Shown: in pieces, positions 1 to 7,111 of the stretch
How the letters are laid out: every line of letters starts with the position of its first letter
How positions within the stretch are numbered: position 1 is the stretch's first letter
Virus record (IMG/VR): IMGVR_UViG_3300044648_000299
Span: 1 to 60,536 of that record
From: a virus
Length of the DNA stretch: 60,536 bases
Direction: 5' to 3' (one strand)
Notes under the pieces: generated by a model
What the model saw: the letters and a program-made list of their open reading frames with translations, nothing else
The model's database searches: none
Told to the model about the DNA's origin: nothing
Made by a program: the position numbers and the translations under genes

Positions 1-127
1 TGGTGCTGGTGTGGGTGCGGCTGGTCGCGGTCGACGCGGTGTCGGCGACCCGCGGCGCGTACGAGCGGTACTACGTGCCCGGTGAGCCCCGCTGGCGGCA
101 CGTGATGTTCGGGTGGTCGCGGTGGCC
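1..127. repeat. Terminal direct repeat, left copy
   Basis: These 127 bases are identical to the last 127 bases of the window. A reading frame continues through the joint, so the two copies look like the overlap left when a circular or circularly permuted molecule is assembled. The overlap size equals a common assembly k-mer (127), which favours an assembly overlap over a biological terminal repeat. The unit length without the duplicate would be 60409 bp. Confidence 0.9.
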
Positions 128-269
128 GCGCGAGGGCGAGCCCCGCTCGCCGGTGCGGGCCACCGCGACCCGAACCGACCGTGAGCCGCCCCCTGCTCTT
201 CCTGCCGCGTCCAGCGGTCAGGCGGAAATTGAAAGTTCCACGATCGTCGTCAACTGGAGGACCCCGTGA
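1..269 (+). CDS. Two-pass membrane protein, C-terminal part (gene spans the joint)
   Basis: This is the end of a 185-residue protein that begins at 60121 and crosses the joint; its codons here start at position 3. The full protein has a hydrophobic N-terminal segment (about residues 3-20), a basic middle, a second hydrophobic segment (about 88-105), then a 70-residue Arg/Pro-rich tail. I do not recognise a family. Its stop (267-269) overlaps the GTG start of the next gene at 266, so the two are translationally coupled. Its position between other membrane proteins and the TraB/FtsK-like gene suggests it belongs to the transfer module. That role is inference. Confidence 0.7.
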   Translation, partial: VLVWVRLVAVDAVSATRGAYERYYVPGEPRWRHVMFGWSRWPREGEPRSPVRATATRTDREPPPALPAASSGQAEIESSTIVVNWRTP

Positions 270-583
270 GCACCCCCGAAACCACCACCACGACCGTCAC
301 CACCGGAGAAGGCGGCCTCGGCGCCTACCGCGCGTTCTGGCAGGGCATCGCCAGCACCGTGCAGCAGGGTGCCAGCTCCTGCGAGGCGACCATCGCCGAC
401 ATGAGCGGCCACGACTGGTCCGGCCCGCCCGTCGAGAACGGCAACCTCGCGATGGAGCTGCTGGGCAGGGCCGCCGACGCGGCCCTTGCGGCGGACGCGG
501 CGCTGGAGGAGTCGATGAAGGTCGCTGAGGCGTACGCCGCTGTGCCGTCCACCGGCGACAAGGAATCCGTCACCAACCTCTGA
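266..583 (+). CDS. Small helical protein of the transfer block
   Basis: A 105-residue protein with a GTG start embedded in the preceding stop (GTGA). After a Thr-rich N-terminus it is mostly helix-forming, with an Ala-rich amphipathic stretch around residues 60-90. It has no membrane segment, cysteine motif or recognisable domain. The size and helical character recall small export-type (ESX/WXG-like) proteins, but the Trp-x-Gly turn is not convincingly placed, so I do not assign that family. It is followed by a 106-base gap and then the translocase gene, probably in the same transcript. Confidence 0.6.
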   Translation: MSTPETTTTTVTTGEGGLGAYRAFWQGIASTVQQGASSCEATIADMSGHDWSGPPVENGNLAMELLGRAADAALAADAALEESMKVAEAYAAVPSTGDKESVTNL

Positions 584-689
584 CCCGAACCCTGCGCCTG
601 GACGAACCCGGTCCACACCCGCGTCACGGCGGAGCGCAGGGGCCACGCCTTGAAGCACCCACCTGCACCACCAGCGAGGAGTCAGCACC

Positions 690-2948
690 ATGACCGACCA
701 GGCGTCGACCACGATCGCGCGCTACGACGTGCCCGAGGGCGTGCTGGCACTGTCGAAGCGCGCCCGCACCGAACGATCCCTGGTGCTCCTGCCGGCCGGG
801 GCAGTCGGGGTGACGACGTACGCGGGCACGGCGCTGCACTCGCAGATGATGGCGGCGATGGCCGTGGGCGGCGCGGACATGCTCCTCGTGGGCGTCGGCG
901 CGGGCGCGGTCACCTCGACGGTGGCGACGGGCGCGGTGCTGCTGACGATGGCGAAGACCGGCACGTTCGAGGCGCTGCCAGCGCTGAAGCGTGTCCTGCT
1001 CGGATCGGCGGGCGCGGGTGCGGCGCTGGCGCTGTTCGGCGGGCACCCGTTGATCGTGGGCGGTTACTGGGTGGCGTCCGCGATCGGCGTGGGTCCGTGG
1101 ATGGCTCGGCGCGCGGCTGCGTGGCACGCGCTGCGGGGCGAGCTGAAGACGCTCCGTGAGCAGGTGCCGCCCGCCCTGCGCGCCGAGGAGGTCGTCGACA
1201 CCACGGACAGCGTCATCGACGGGGAGATCGTGTCCGATGACCCGCTGAACGTCGCCGAGTACGTGCAGCGGTGGGCCGCGGGGGTTGCCGTGCACCACCT
1301 GCCCGGCACGCACCTCACCACGCCGCGCCTGCACGCGGAGGGCCGGATCTCGTTCGTCGTGCAGTCCGGGCCCAAGGGGGTGACGTTGGAGGCTGCCAAC
1401 ACCGCCCGTTCCAAGATCGTCGGCACGTTGAAGCTCGCCCTGCCCGGACCGGACACCGGTGGGCAGGACATCGTGTTCGACCAGCCCACCGACGGCACGC
1501 TGATCGACCGCTCCCAGCTCCGCGCGCAGATCATCAACCTCAACGCCTCGACCGCGGTCAGTCGCCGCGTCACCGCCACCCTCGCCTCTGCCGAGGACAA
1601 CCCGTTCCGGGTCCGCATCGGCGGTTACCTCGACGACGGCTCCGACGCCCACTGGGATCACGCCGATCGCGACGGAGCCTGGTCCGGGGCGATCGTCGCC
1701 GGGACGGGCATGGGCAAGTCCAGTCTCGTGGACGCGCTGGCCTACGGGTCGAAGAAGCTGGGGTTCCAGATCGCGTTCCTGGACCCGCAGCGTGGCGCGT
1801 CGTCGCCGGTGCTGGTCGAGCACGCCGACTACCTGGGGCTCGGAGAGGAGGCGTCGGCACCGATGCTGCGATGGCTGGAGGCCGCCGCTGACCTGCGAGA
1901 GACCTGGATGGCAGCCCACCGCGTCGGGAAGATCACGTGGTGGACGACCGCGCCGTGCCTGCCCGGCGGGGAGCACCCGAACCCGAACTGCCCGTGCGGC
2001 GGAGTCGTCCCACCCGGCATCGACGCCTACATCGAGGAGTGCGATCAGGTGTTCGCGGCGCTGCTGCCCGGCACGAACGTTCGGCTCGGTGTGCCCTACG
2101 GGGCGCTGGCCAAGCGGATCCGCAAGCTCAACATGAAGATCACGGCGGTGACGCAGAATCCTGAGCAGAAGACGTTCGGCGGGTCGGAGCAGCTGCGGTC
2201 GAACCTACCGGTGCGCAACCTCCTGGCGATGCACGTGTCCAGCAACATCTCCGGCACCCTCATCCCCGGTCTGCCCTACAACCCGAAGCTCCTGCCGAAG
2301 ATTTCCGGGCGCGGCTTGATGTGCGGGCAGGGCTCGCGGGTTATGGAGGTGGTGCTGGACTGGGCGCCGCGCCGCGAGGATGCCGAGAAGGCGGGTGACG
2401 GGCCGTTCGTGGAGGACCTGTTCGAGGCGCTGCCGCCGTCGCAGCTGTACGAGCCGGACCGGCTGGCGGCGGTGGAGCACCTGCCTGCTGCGGGTGCGGA
2501 CGCGGCGCAGGTGTCGCAGCGCGCAGCGGAAGAGCGACTGGCGGCGCTGATGGCCGGCGCGACGCCGGTGGCCACGCCGTCAGCTCCAGCTGCGGCGTCG
2601 CTGCCGTCGCCGGTGATGTCGTGGCCGGCGCCGGTGCGGACGCCGAGCGTGGAGGCGCTGGCGGCCGTGCCGTCCAACGCCGAGGAGTTGCAGGCGGCAC
2701 TGGACGACGCAGTCGACCTGGTGGGCCGGGTGCGGGCGGCGGTGCGCGGCGTGCCGGACGAGCAGTGGCTGACGGCGGGCGAGCTGGCCCGGCGCATCGG
2801 CTGGGTGCCGCAGGACGCGGACACCGCGGTGCTGCGAGCACGAGCCCGTGAACTGGCGGCCGGGCTGGCGGGGGCGGGCGTGGAGTTCGTGAAGCGCGAG
2901 GCCGGCATGTCGGTGCGGGCGGGCCAGTTGCGGGCCGCGTGGTCGTGA
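690..2948 (+). CDS. TraB/FtsK-like membrane-anchored DNA translocase
   Basis: A 752-residue P-loop ATPase. Residues about 30-140 hold three or four hydrophobic segments, so the N-terminus is membrane-bound. The motor domain has a Walker A motif GTGMGKSS at 338-345 and a Walker B strand IAFLD at 361-365. A Cys/Pro-rich insert (CLPGG...NCPCGG) follows. The C-terminal 65 residues look like a winged helix, the position of the sequence-reading domain in FtsK and in actinomycete TraB. In Streptomyces plasmids a single TraB hexamer moves double-stranded DNA between hyphae after binding 8-bp repeats. The ATG is preceded by GAGGAG. Neighbouring membrane proteins and downstream 8-bp repeats support a transfer role over a packaging or segregation role. 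The biochemical function is inferred. Confidence 0.8.
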   Translation: MTDQASTTIARYDVPEGVLALSKRARTERSLVLLPAGAVGVTTYAGTALHSQMMAAMAVGGADMLLVGVGAGAVTSTVATGAVLLTMAKTGTFEALPALKRVLLGSAGAGAALALFGGHPLIVGGYWVASAIGVGPWMARRAAAWHALRGELKTLREQVPPALRAEEVVDTTDSVIDGEIVSDDPLNVAEYVQRWAAGVAVHHLPGTHLTTPRLHAEGRISFVVQSGPKGVTLEAANTARSKIVGTLKLALPGPDTGGQDIVFDQPTDGTLIDRSQLRAQIINLNASTAVSRRVTATLASAEDNPFRVRIGGYLDDGSDAHWDHADRDGAWSGAIVAGTGMGKSSLVDALAYGSKKLGFQIAFLDPQRGASSPVLVEHADYLGLGEEASAPMLRWLEAAADLRETWMAAHRVGKITWWTTAPCLPGGEHPNPNCPCGGVVPPGIDAYIEECDQVFAALLPGTNVRLGVPYGALAKRIRKLNMKITAVTQNPEQKTFGGSEQLRSNLPVRNLLAMHVSSNISGTLIPGLPYNPKLLPKISGRGLMCGQGSRVMEVVLDWAPRREDAEKAGDGPFVEDLFEALPPSQLYEPDRLAAVEHLPAAGADAAQVSQRAAEERLAALMAGATPVATPSAPAAASLPSPVMSWPAPVRTPSVEALAAVPSNAEELQAALDDAVDLVGRVRAAVRGVPDEQWLTAGELARRIGWVPQDADTAVLRARARELAAGLAGAGVEFVKREAGMSVRAGQLRAAWS

Positions 2949-2981
2949 CCGCACCCCCACGGCGACTACGGATCGTCACGA

Positions 2982-3011
2982 AAGCCCCTTCCGGTGTCCC
3001 GGAAGGGGCTT
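2982..3011 (+). terminator. Strong hairpin terminator after the translocase gene
   Basis: A perfect 13-bp stem (AAGCCCCTTCCGG and its complement) with a 4-base loop lies 34 bases after the translocase stop. There is no long U tract, as is usual in GC-rich actinobacteria. Confidence 0.75.
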
Positions 3012-3017
3012 CGCCGT

Positions 3018-3223
3018 GTGTTGCAGGACCACCCGTGTCGTGTTGCAGGAGCCTGCAAGACGGCTGCAACACCACCTGCAACACCGTCAAGGCTGTGACC
3101 TGCGAAAACACGGCCAAATCGGGTAGGCTGCAAGACCTGCAACAGCCCGCGCAGACACACCGTTCCGCCCCGGTCACCTGCGGAAACACCCCGGAGACCG
3201 TGTCCGGCCCTCGTGTTGCAGGA
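3018..3223. repeat. Iteron-like array of TGCAACAC / GTGTTGCA elements
   Basis: About ten copies or variants of one element lie in both orientations within 206 bases. GTGTTGCAGGA occurs at 3018, 3040 and 3213. The inverted form occurs as CTGCAACAC (3064), CCTGCAACAC (3075) and CCTGCAACAG (3136). TGCAAGAC variants lie near 3053 and 3128, and TGCGAAAACAC/TGCGGAAACAC variants near 3101 and 3179. A possible -10 box TAGGCT lies near 3124. No gene is visible in the 329 bases from 2949 to 3277. The array could be an operator cluster, a centromere, an oriV or part of a transfer locus; sequence alone does not decide. Confidence 0.75.
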
Positions 3224-3277
3224 ACACCGCCCACCACCCCACCCGCCGTGTACTCACAGTGAGATCGGAGGCCGTTC

Positions 3278-3799
3278 GTGCAGGCCACCCAGACCGACCA
3301 GTCCGGCGCTCTCGCGCTCGTCATCCTCCTCGTGGCGTTCGTGGTGTGGCGGTTCCGCACCACCGACGAGCGCCCCGCCCCGACCGGGGTCCGCCCCGAC
3401 GACGCGGCCGTCCCCGCTCCGGCCGCGCCCGCGGCGGCACCCGAACTGCGGGAGGTGGACTTCGTCCTCGCCCGCTGCGGACACCACGACCACCACCCCG
3501 GCCACGTCCCCACCGCGCCGATCCGGAAACGCACCGCGGGAATGGACGTGCGGGACATGCGGAAGAACGGGTGGGGATCGAACGACCGGATCACCCTGTG
3601 CTATTCCCACAATCTGCTCGGTTCGCAATTGCGGAACGTGCTGTTCGAGTGCGACCGGGGATGCGGTACCCGTGGGGATCTCGACGTCGGAGACGTTGAC
3701 GTGGGGATCGGGGACCTGCGGTACCGGGGATGGCGCAACGACGGGGATCTCCTCGTGTGCCCGTACTGCGCGGGGACCAGGTCCCGGCGCTGGAGGTAG
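3278..3799 (+). CDS. Membrane-anchored putative zinc-ribbon protein
   Basis: A 173-residue protein with a GTG start behind a GGAG ribosome site. Residues about 10-25 form one membrane segment, followed by an Ala/Pro-rich linker. The C-terminal half carries CxxH, a CDRGC pair and a final CPYC, consistent with metal binding. No family was recognised. It follows the translocase and the iteron array, and its 3' half is rich in GGGGATC motifs, which encode Gly-Asp/Gly-Ile turns. It is probably an accessory of the transfer module (inference from position). Confidence 0.65.
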   Translation: MQATQTDQSGALALVILLVAFVVWRFRTTDERPAPTGVRPDDAAVPAPAAPAAAPELREVDFVLARCGHHDHHPGHVPTAPIRKRTAGMDVRDMRKNGWGSNDRITLCYSHNLLGSQLRNVLFECDRGCGTRGDLDVGDVDVGIGDLRYRGWRNDGDLLVCPYCAGTRSRRWR

Positions 3800-3950
3800 G
3801 TCCCCAGATCCCCACGGGAACGGATCCCCACGGGGATATCCCCGCTGGAGTGGCAGGTCCCCACCGGGGCGGTCCCCACGGTCAGGTCCCCACCAAGCAC
3901 GGAAGATCCCCAGATCCCCAGATCCCCAGATCCCCACGGAGGTGGTCCCC
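3800..3950. other. Intergenic region packed with inverted GATCCCC/GGTCCCC motifs
   Basis: This 151-base gap between two plus-strand genes consists largely of GATCCCC and GGTCCCC elements, several forming local inverted repeats with GGGGAT (for example around 3822-3842). It ends with a GGAGGTGG ribosome site for the gene at 3951. Confidence 0.7.
3904..3935. repeat. Four perfect tandem copies of the 8-mer AGATCCCC
   Basis: Four uninterrupted, identical 8-bp units occupy 3904-3911, 3912-3919, 3920-3927 and 3928-3935, just before the ribosome site of the next gene. The 8-bp unit size matches that of known TraB recognition sequences in Streptomyces plasmids, although the sequence differs. Confidence 0.95.
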
Positions 3951-4682
3951 ATGATGGGAAGAACCCACGCGCTCACCGGCCTGTGCGCCGGCCTCGCCCT
4001 GGCACCGGTCGCGGTCGACACCGCAGCGCAGGCCGTGGTCCTGTCGGGAGTGACGGCGGGGTTCGCGCTGCTCCCGGACCTAGACCATCCTGGTGCGCGG
4101 GCGTCGCGGCTGCTGGGTCCGGTGACGGGCGGACTGTCGACGGCGCTGCGGGCGGGAAGCCGGTGGCTGTACGCGAGAACGCGGGGTCCCCGCGACGAGC
4201 GGCATCGTGGGGAGCATCGGCACGCCACGCACACGCTGCTGTTCGCGGTCCTCGTGGGGATCCTCGTCGCCGCGGGGACGAGGGGACTGGGGATGTGGTT
4301 CGTGCTGGGGACCGTGGTGCTGGGGACCGCGCTGGCGAGGGATGCACTTGGGGACTGGGTGCTTCCGGTGGTGGGGATCGCGGGGATCGCGGTGTGGGGA
4401 TCGGCCGGTGGGGATCTCCCTGGGGAGCTGGCGGGGATCGGGGTGTGGTTGGGGATCGCGGCGGGGACCGGGTGTTTCGTGCACTGCTTGGGGGATGCGG
4501 TGACGTTGTCGGGGTGCCCGTTTCTGTTTCCGTTACGGATTCGTGGGGAGACGTGGTTCGAGATTCGGCCGCCGCGTGTTCTTCGTTTCCGGACGGGTGG
4601 GGTTGTGGAGCATCGGGTGGTGTTTCCGGTGTTTGTGGTGATCGCATTTTTGTTGGTGTTTCAGGTGCCGCTGGTTGCGTGA
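3951..4682 (+). CDS. Membrane-bound metal-dependent hydrolase-like protein (DUF457/YdjM type)
   Basis: A 243-residue polytopic membrane protein. The N-terminus MGRTHALTG and the LLPDLDHPGA motif near residue 45, followed by HRHATHT near 90, are the His/Asp signatures of the DUF457 (YdjM-like) inner-membrane family. Several hydrophobic segments follow. Two ATG codons are adjacent (3951 and 3954) behind GGAGGTGG. The coding strand is unusually full of GGGGATC, which forces VGI/GGDL-type turns, so the DNA motif may shape the protein sequence. It ends the rightward transfer block and converges on the leftward gene at 4750. Its role in transfer is unknown. Confidence 0.7.
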   Translation: MMGRTHALTGLCAGLALAPVAVDTAAQAVVLSGVTAGFALLPDLDHPGARASRLLGPVTGGLSTALRAGSRWLYARTRGPRDERHRGEHRHATHTLLFAVLVGILVAAGTRGLGMWFVLGTVVLGTALARDALGDWVLPVVGIAGIAVWGSAGGDLPGELAGIGVWLGIAAGTGCFVHCLGDAVTLSGCPFLFPLRIRGETWFEIRPPRVLRFRTGGVVEHRVVFPVFVVIAFLLVFQVPLVA

Positions 4683-4694
4683 CCTCGGCACGAC

Positions 4695-4722
4695 GAAGGC
4701 CCCCACCGTGGTGGGGGCCTTC
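4695..4722. terminator. Bidirectional terminator between convergent genes
   Basis: A perfect 12-bp stem (GAAGGCCCCCAC and its complement) with a 4-base loop sits between the plus-strand gene ending at 4682 and the minus-strand gene ending at 4750. Confidence 0.85.
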
Positions 4723-4749
4723 TCGCTGTCCCGGTCCGGCGCGGCGGGG

Positions 4750-5118
4750 CTACCAGGTGTCGGGGATGCGGACGACGTTGACGTTGGGGACGCCGGCGGC
4801 GCGGAGGGTGGCGGCGTAGTCGTCGAGCAGCGCCTGCGTCGCGGTGGCGCAGCCGTGCGGGCTGCACTCGAAGATCGTGAAGTTCAGCAGGCCGCCCCAG
4901 GTCACCCAGTCGTCCTTCGCGCCTCGCCGCCACGTGTCGGCGAGCTGGGCGAGTTCGGGGAGCCGGTCGAGCATGTCCTGGATCTTGGCGTGGGCCTGGT
5001 CGCGGTCGAGCGTGGTCTCCTCGCTCATCATCGACTCGGCCCGCGCGTCCTCTGGGACGAGGGTGATGGTGGCGTAGTGCCAGTGCTGCGGGGTGCTCAT
5101 GGCGTTCTGCTTTCTCAT
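4750..5118 (-). CDS. Hypothetical 122-residue protein
   Basis: This gene starts with an ATG that overlaps the upstream stop as ATGA. The protein is soluble, with an acidic helical middle (about residues 35-65) and a C-terminal region containing a Cys-x4-Cys pair (FECSPHGC). No family was recognised. It is the last gene of a three-gene leftward operon driven from 6376-6405 and ending at the terminator at 4695-4722. Confidence 0.65.
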   Translation of the reverse strand: MRKQNAMSTPQHWHYATITLVPEDARAESMMSEETTLDRDQAHAKIQDMLDRLPELAQLADTWRRGAKDDWVTWGGLLNFTIFECSPHGCATATQALLDDYAATLRAAGVPNVNVVRIPDTW

Positions 5119-5690
5119 CGGCTGCGGGCGTAGCCCTCGATGGCGGTGCGGGACCAGCGGGGCGTGCGGCCGACGTAGTGGGCGATGCCGGGCCAGCCCG
5201 CCGGGGGGTTCTTCGTGTAGTTGTAGAGGGTCGCCTTGCTGATCGGCCGCCCGAGGGTGCGCAGCAGGTCGAGGACCTGTTCGCGGGTGATGTAGTCGGT
5301 GTCGTCGACCAGCGCGTCGTCGTCGAGGTCCAGGTCGAGGTGGGCGGGCGCGATCGGCCGGTAGCCCAGGGGCAGCGCCGCGGCGTGCTCCTCCAGCAGG
5401 CTGGCCAGCGTCCACGGGCGGGCGTCGGGCCTGCGGCGGGGCCAGACCATGCGGTTGGCCCAGATGGTGCGGTGGGGGCGGTCCAGGGCGTCGGGGGTGT
5501 GCCAGACGGCCGCGGTCTCGGGGTCGATGCCCATCTCGCGGATGGTGCGCACCGACTCCAGGTGCAGCGAGCAGGGGGTGTGCAGGTCGTTGGCCGACCA
5601 GATGCGGGCGATGGCGGCGGCGGTGGGGCTGAGGTCGTCGAGTTCGACGTGTTCGACGCCTCGGGGGGTTTCGATGGGCACGGTGGGCAT
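5115..5690 (-). CDS. Putative DNA-binding protein with C-terminal HTH
   Basis: A 191-residue protein. The last 60 residues (ITREQVLDLL ... SKATLYNY ... WSRTAIEGYA) have the spacing of a helix-turn-helix of the excisionase/AlpA kind. The N-terminal 120 residues are unassigned and include an acidic LDLDLDDD run. It overlaps the next gene by ATGA and follows a 39-base gap after the operon's first gene. It may regulate its own operon, or the palindrome at 6381 may be its site; both are untested. Confidence 0.6.
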   Translation of the reverse strand: MPTVPIETPRGVEHVELDDLSPTAAAIARIWSANDLHTPCSLHLESVRTIREMGIDPETAAVWHTPDALDRPHRTIWANRMVWPRRRPDARPWTLASLLEEHAAALPLGYRPIAPAHLDLDLDDDALVDDTDYITREQVLDLLRTLGRPISKATLYNYTKNPPAGWPGIAHYVGRTPRWSRTAIEGYARSR

Positions 5691-5729
5691 GGCGGTGTCC
5701 TCGCAGATCGTGGAAGCGGTGGGTGGTGG

Positions 5730-6341
5730 TCAGCCGAAGCAGTGCTCCATCGGGTCGTGGTCCGCGCAGCGGGAGCAGACGCGGCCCAGGATTCCGGAGC
5801 CGTCGGGGACGCTGGTCAGCTCGTCGCTGTAGCGGCTGCACGAGGCGCACCGGCCGCCGCTCGGGCGGTCGGAGTCGTGCATCGGGCGTTCGGCGCGGAC
5901 CCGGGTGAACTCGGCGACGCTGTAGGGCACGGCCGCGTCGGGGAAGGAGCGCAGCACACGGCCGACTCTGACGGTCTCGGTGGTGCCGTCGCGCTTGGTG
6001 ACGGTGACGGGGCTGTAGGTGCGCAGGTCGGCGAGGGGGCCGACGACGAGCCACTGTCCCTGGATGTTGGTGAACAGGGTTTTTCCGGCGCGGACCTGTT
6101 CGTGCATCTCCTGCTTGCGTGCTGCGGTTTCCTGCTGCGTGGCCGCCTTCTTGGTCTCGGCGGCGCGGGTCTGCTCCAGGGTGCTGGCGAGGTCGTTGGC
6201 CGCGGATTGGGCGGCGCGGTTGCAGGCGACGGGGTTGCCCGCGATGGTGATGATGCGGTCGTGGGCGGCGAGGAGCTGTTCGCGGGTGCCGCCGGCGGCG
6301 ATGACGCGGGTGAGGGTGGGGGTGAGGTCGTACTGGGCCAT
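5730..6341 (-). CDS. Hypothetical protein with coiled coil and C-terminal zinc cluster
   Basis: A 203-residue protein whose ATG follows GAGGAG at good spacing. Residues about 50-85 form a charged, Gln/Glu/Lys-rich coiled coil. The C-terminus has CxxC (CASC) and CSRC followed by a final cysteine, suggesting one zinc site. No family was recognised. It is the first gene of a three-gene leftward operon under the strong promoter at 6376-6405, so it is probably the most expressed product of this operon. Confidence 0.65.
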   Translation of the reverse strand: MAQYDLTPTLTRVIAAGGTREQLLAAHDRIITIAGNPVACNRAAQSAANDLASTLEQTRAAETKKAATQQETAARKQEMHEQVRAGKTLFTNIQGQWLVVGPLADLRTYSPVTVTKRDGTTETVRVGRVLRSFPDAAVPYSVAEFTRVRAERPMHDSDRPSGGRCASCSRYSDELTSVPDGSGILGRVCSRCADHDPMEHCFG

Positions 6342-6375
6342 CGTGGGCTCCTCGTGTTGTTGACCTGTTGCACAC

Positions 6376-6405
6376 ATCGTATGAGTTCAACTCATGTGAT
6401 GTCAA
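6376..6405 (-). promoter_or_regulatory. Strong sigma-70-like promoter with palindromic operator in its spacer
   Basis: On the minus strand a consensus -35 TTGACA (6400-6405) and a -10 TACGAT (6376-6381) are 18 bases apart. The spacer carries the perfect palindrome ATGAGTTCAACTCAT (6381-6395), and a further TGAGTTGA half-site overlaps the -35. A repressor bound here would block the polymerase. Transcription should start about 35 bases before the ATG at 6341. Confidence 0.75.
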
Positions 6406-6437
6406 CTCACGCGATTGGGCAACATCTGGACAGCAGA

Positions 6438-6470
6438 GCGCCCCGGCCGCGTCGAAGACGACCGGGGCGC
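6438..6470 (-). terminator. Hairpin terminator after the membrane-protein gene
   Basis: Perfect 9-bp arms GCGCCCCGG (6438-6446) and CCGGGGCGC (6462-6470) lie just beyond the leftward stop at 6489. They separate that gene from the promoter at 6376-6405. Confidence 0.65.
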
Positions 6471-6488
6471 AGACCAGCAACGGCGAAC

Positions 6489-7028
6489 TCAGCGGCGCCG
6501 GGCAACCGCGACGAGCACCGCGGCGGACAGCACGGCCAGCGCCCGGTGCGCGGCGTCGTCCAGCACCATCCACGCCGTGCCCGGCCCCACCGTCCCCGCA
6601 GGCTCGCCGGGCTGCCGCACGACCGTCCCGAAGTCCACGTACCCCTGCTTGCGCGTGAGCCGGACGAACGCCCGCATCAGCGGACCCCGGTCCAGGGCGG
6701 CGTGCGTGATCACGTTGACCGCGCTGGCCGCGAGCACCGCCCCCGCGGGCACACGGAGCCCGCACAGCCGGGCTAGCGCGAGGAACCCGCCGAAGTTCAA
6801 TGCCTCGTGGGTGATCGCGTGGCGACCGGCGGAGATCCACGCTCTGGTGTCGCGGGTGACGGCCCACCTGCTCGGGGTGGGCTGGCCGGTCCAGGGGTGG
6901 ACCAGGTCGCGGCCGGTGTTGCGCTTGTCGAGGGCGTCGTCGGAGCGCTGGCACCAGTTGTCGCAGGCGGGGTGCAGCGCCTCGAAGGTCGCGATGCGGA
7001 GGGCGAGGAGTGCGGCGGGGTGGTCCAT
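6489..7028 (-). CDS. Putative membrane protein of mobile-element type
   Basis: A 179-residue protein from an ATG at 7028. The middle has two or three hydrophobic stretches (about residues 85-125 and near the C-terminus) with spaced His residues (ITHEALN, ITHAALDRG, DDAAHRA), a pattern seen in uncharacterised membrane proteins of actinobacterial integrative elements. It stands alone between two terminators (7066-7103 upstream, 6438-6470 downstream), so it must have its own promoter in 7029-7065, where I see no clear boxes. The function is unknown. Confidence 0.6.
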   Translation of the reverse strand: MDHPAALLALRIATFEALHPACDNWCQRSDDALDKRNTGRDLVHPWTGQPTPSRWAVTRDTRAWISAGRHAITHEALNFGGFLALARLCGLRVPAGAVLAASAVNVITHAALDRGPLMRAFVRLTRKQGYVDFGTVVRQPGEPAGTVGPGTAWMVLDDAAHRALAVLSAAVLVAVARRR

Positions 7029-7065
7029 GCTGGGTGTGCTCCGATCCGTGGGTTTGGGGCGGGCT

Positions 7066-7103
7066 GGCCCGGCGGGTGGCTGTGGAGGCGGACCCGCCGG
7101 GCC
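7066..7103 (-). terminator. Strong hairpin closing the long leftward operon
   Basis: Perfect 12-bp arms GGCCCGGCGGGT (7066-7077) and ACCCGCCGGGCC (7092-7103) lie 8 bases beyond the stop of the MazG-like gene. This is the natural end of the transcript that begins near 16185. Confidence 0.8.
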
Positions 7104-7111
7104 AGGCGGGG

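Larger units (their letters stand above)
3571..4560. repeat. Dense GGGGATC motif field (candidate translocase recognition sequences)
   Basis: Eleven exact GGGGATC copies lie on the plus strand inside the two flanking genes (near 3574, 3674, 3704, 3743, 4257, 4374, 4382, 4396, 4410, 4434, 4450). Six more lie in the opposite orientation between those genes (3807-3935). Many one-mismatch forms are present too (GGGGACC, GGGGATG, GGGGAGC). By base composition well under one copy would be expected here. The orientation flips at the gene/intergene borders. Together with the neighbouring TraB/FtsK-like gene this resembles clt/TRS or KOPS-type polar motifs. Confidence 0.7.

Noticed and set aside
266-583. 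ESX/WXG100-type secreted protein
   Set aside because: Length and helicity fit, but no clear central WXG turn or C-terminal export signal is seen and no ESX genes are present.
2341-3594. A 417-codon minus-strand frame across the translocase 3' end and the iteron array
   Set aside because: Low-complexity Pro/Ala/Arg product, runs through the terminator at 2982-3011 and lies antisense to the translocase.
3213-3950. Upstream extension of the DUF457-like gene back to 3213
   Set aside because: The extra 246 codons are an out-of-frame reading of the zinc-ribbon gene and the repeat field. The ATG at 3951 has its own GGAGGTGG site and the family's proper N-terminus.
3800-3950. A CRISPR array in the AGATCCCC repeats
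   Set aside because: The units are 8 bp and contiguous with no spacers. There are no Cas genes.
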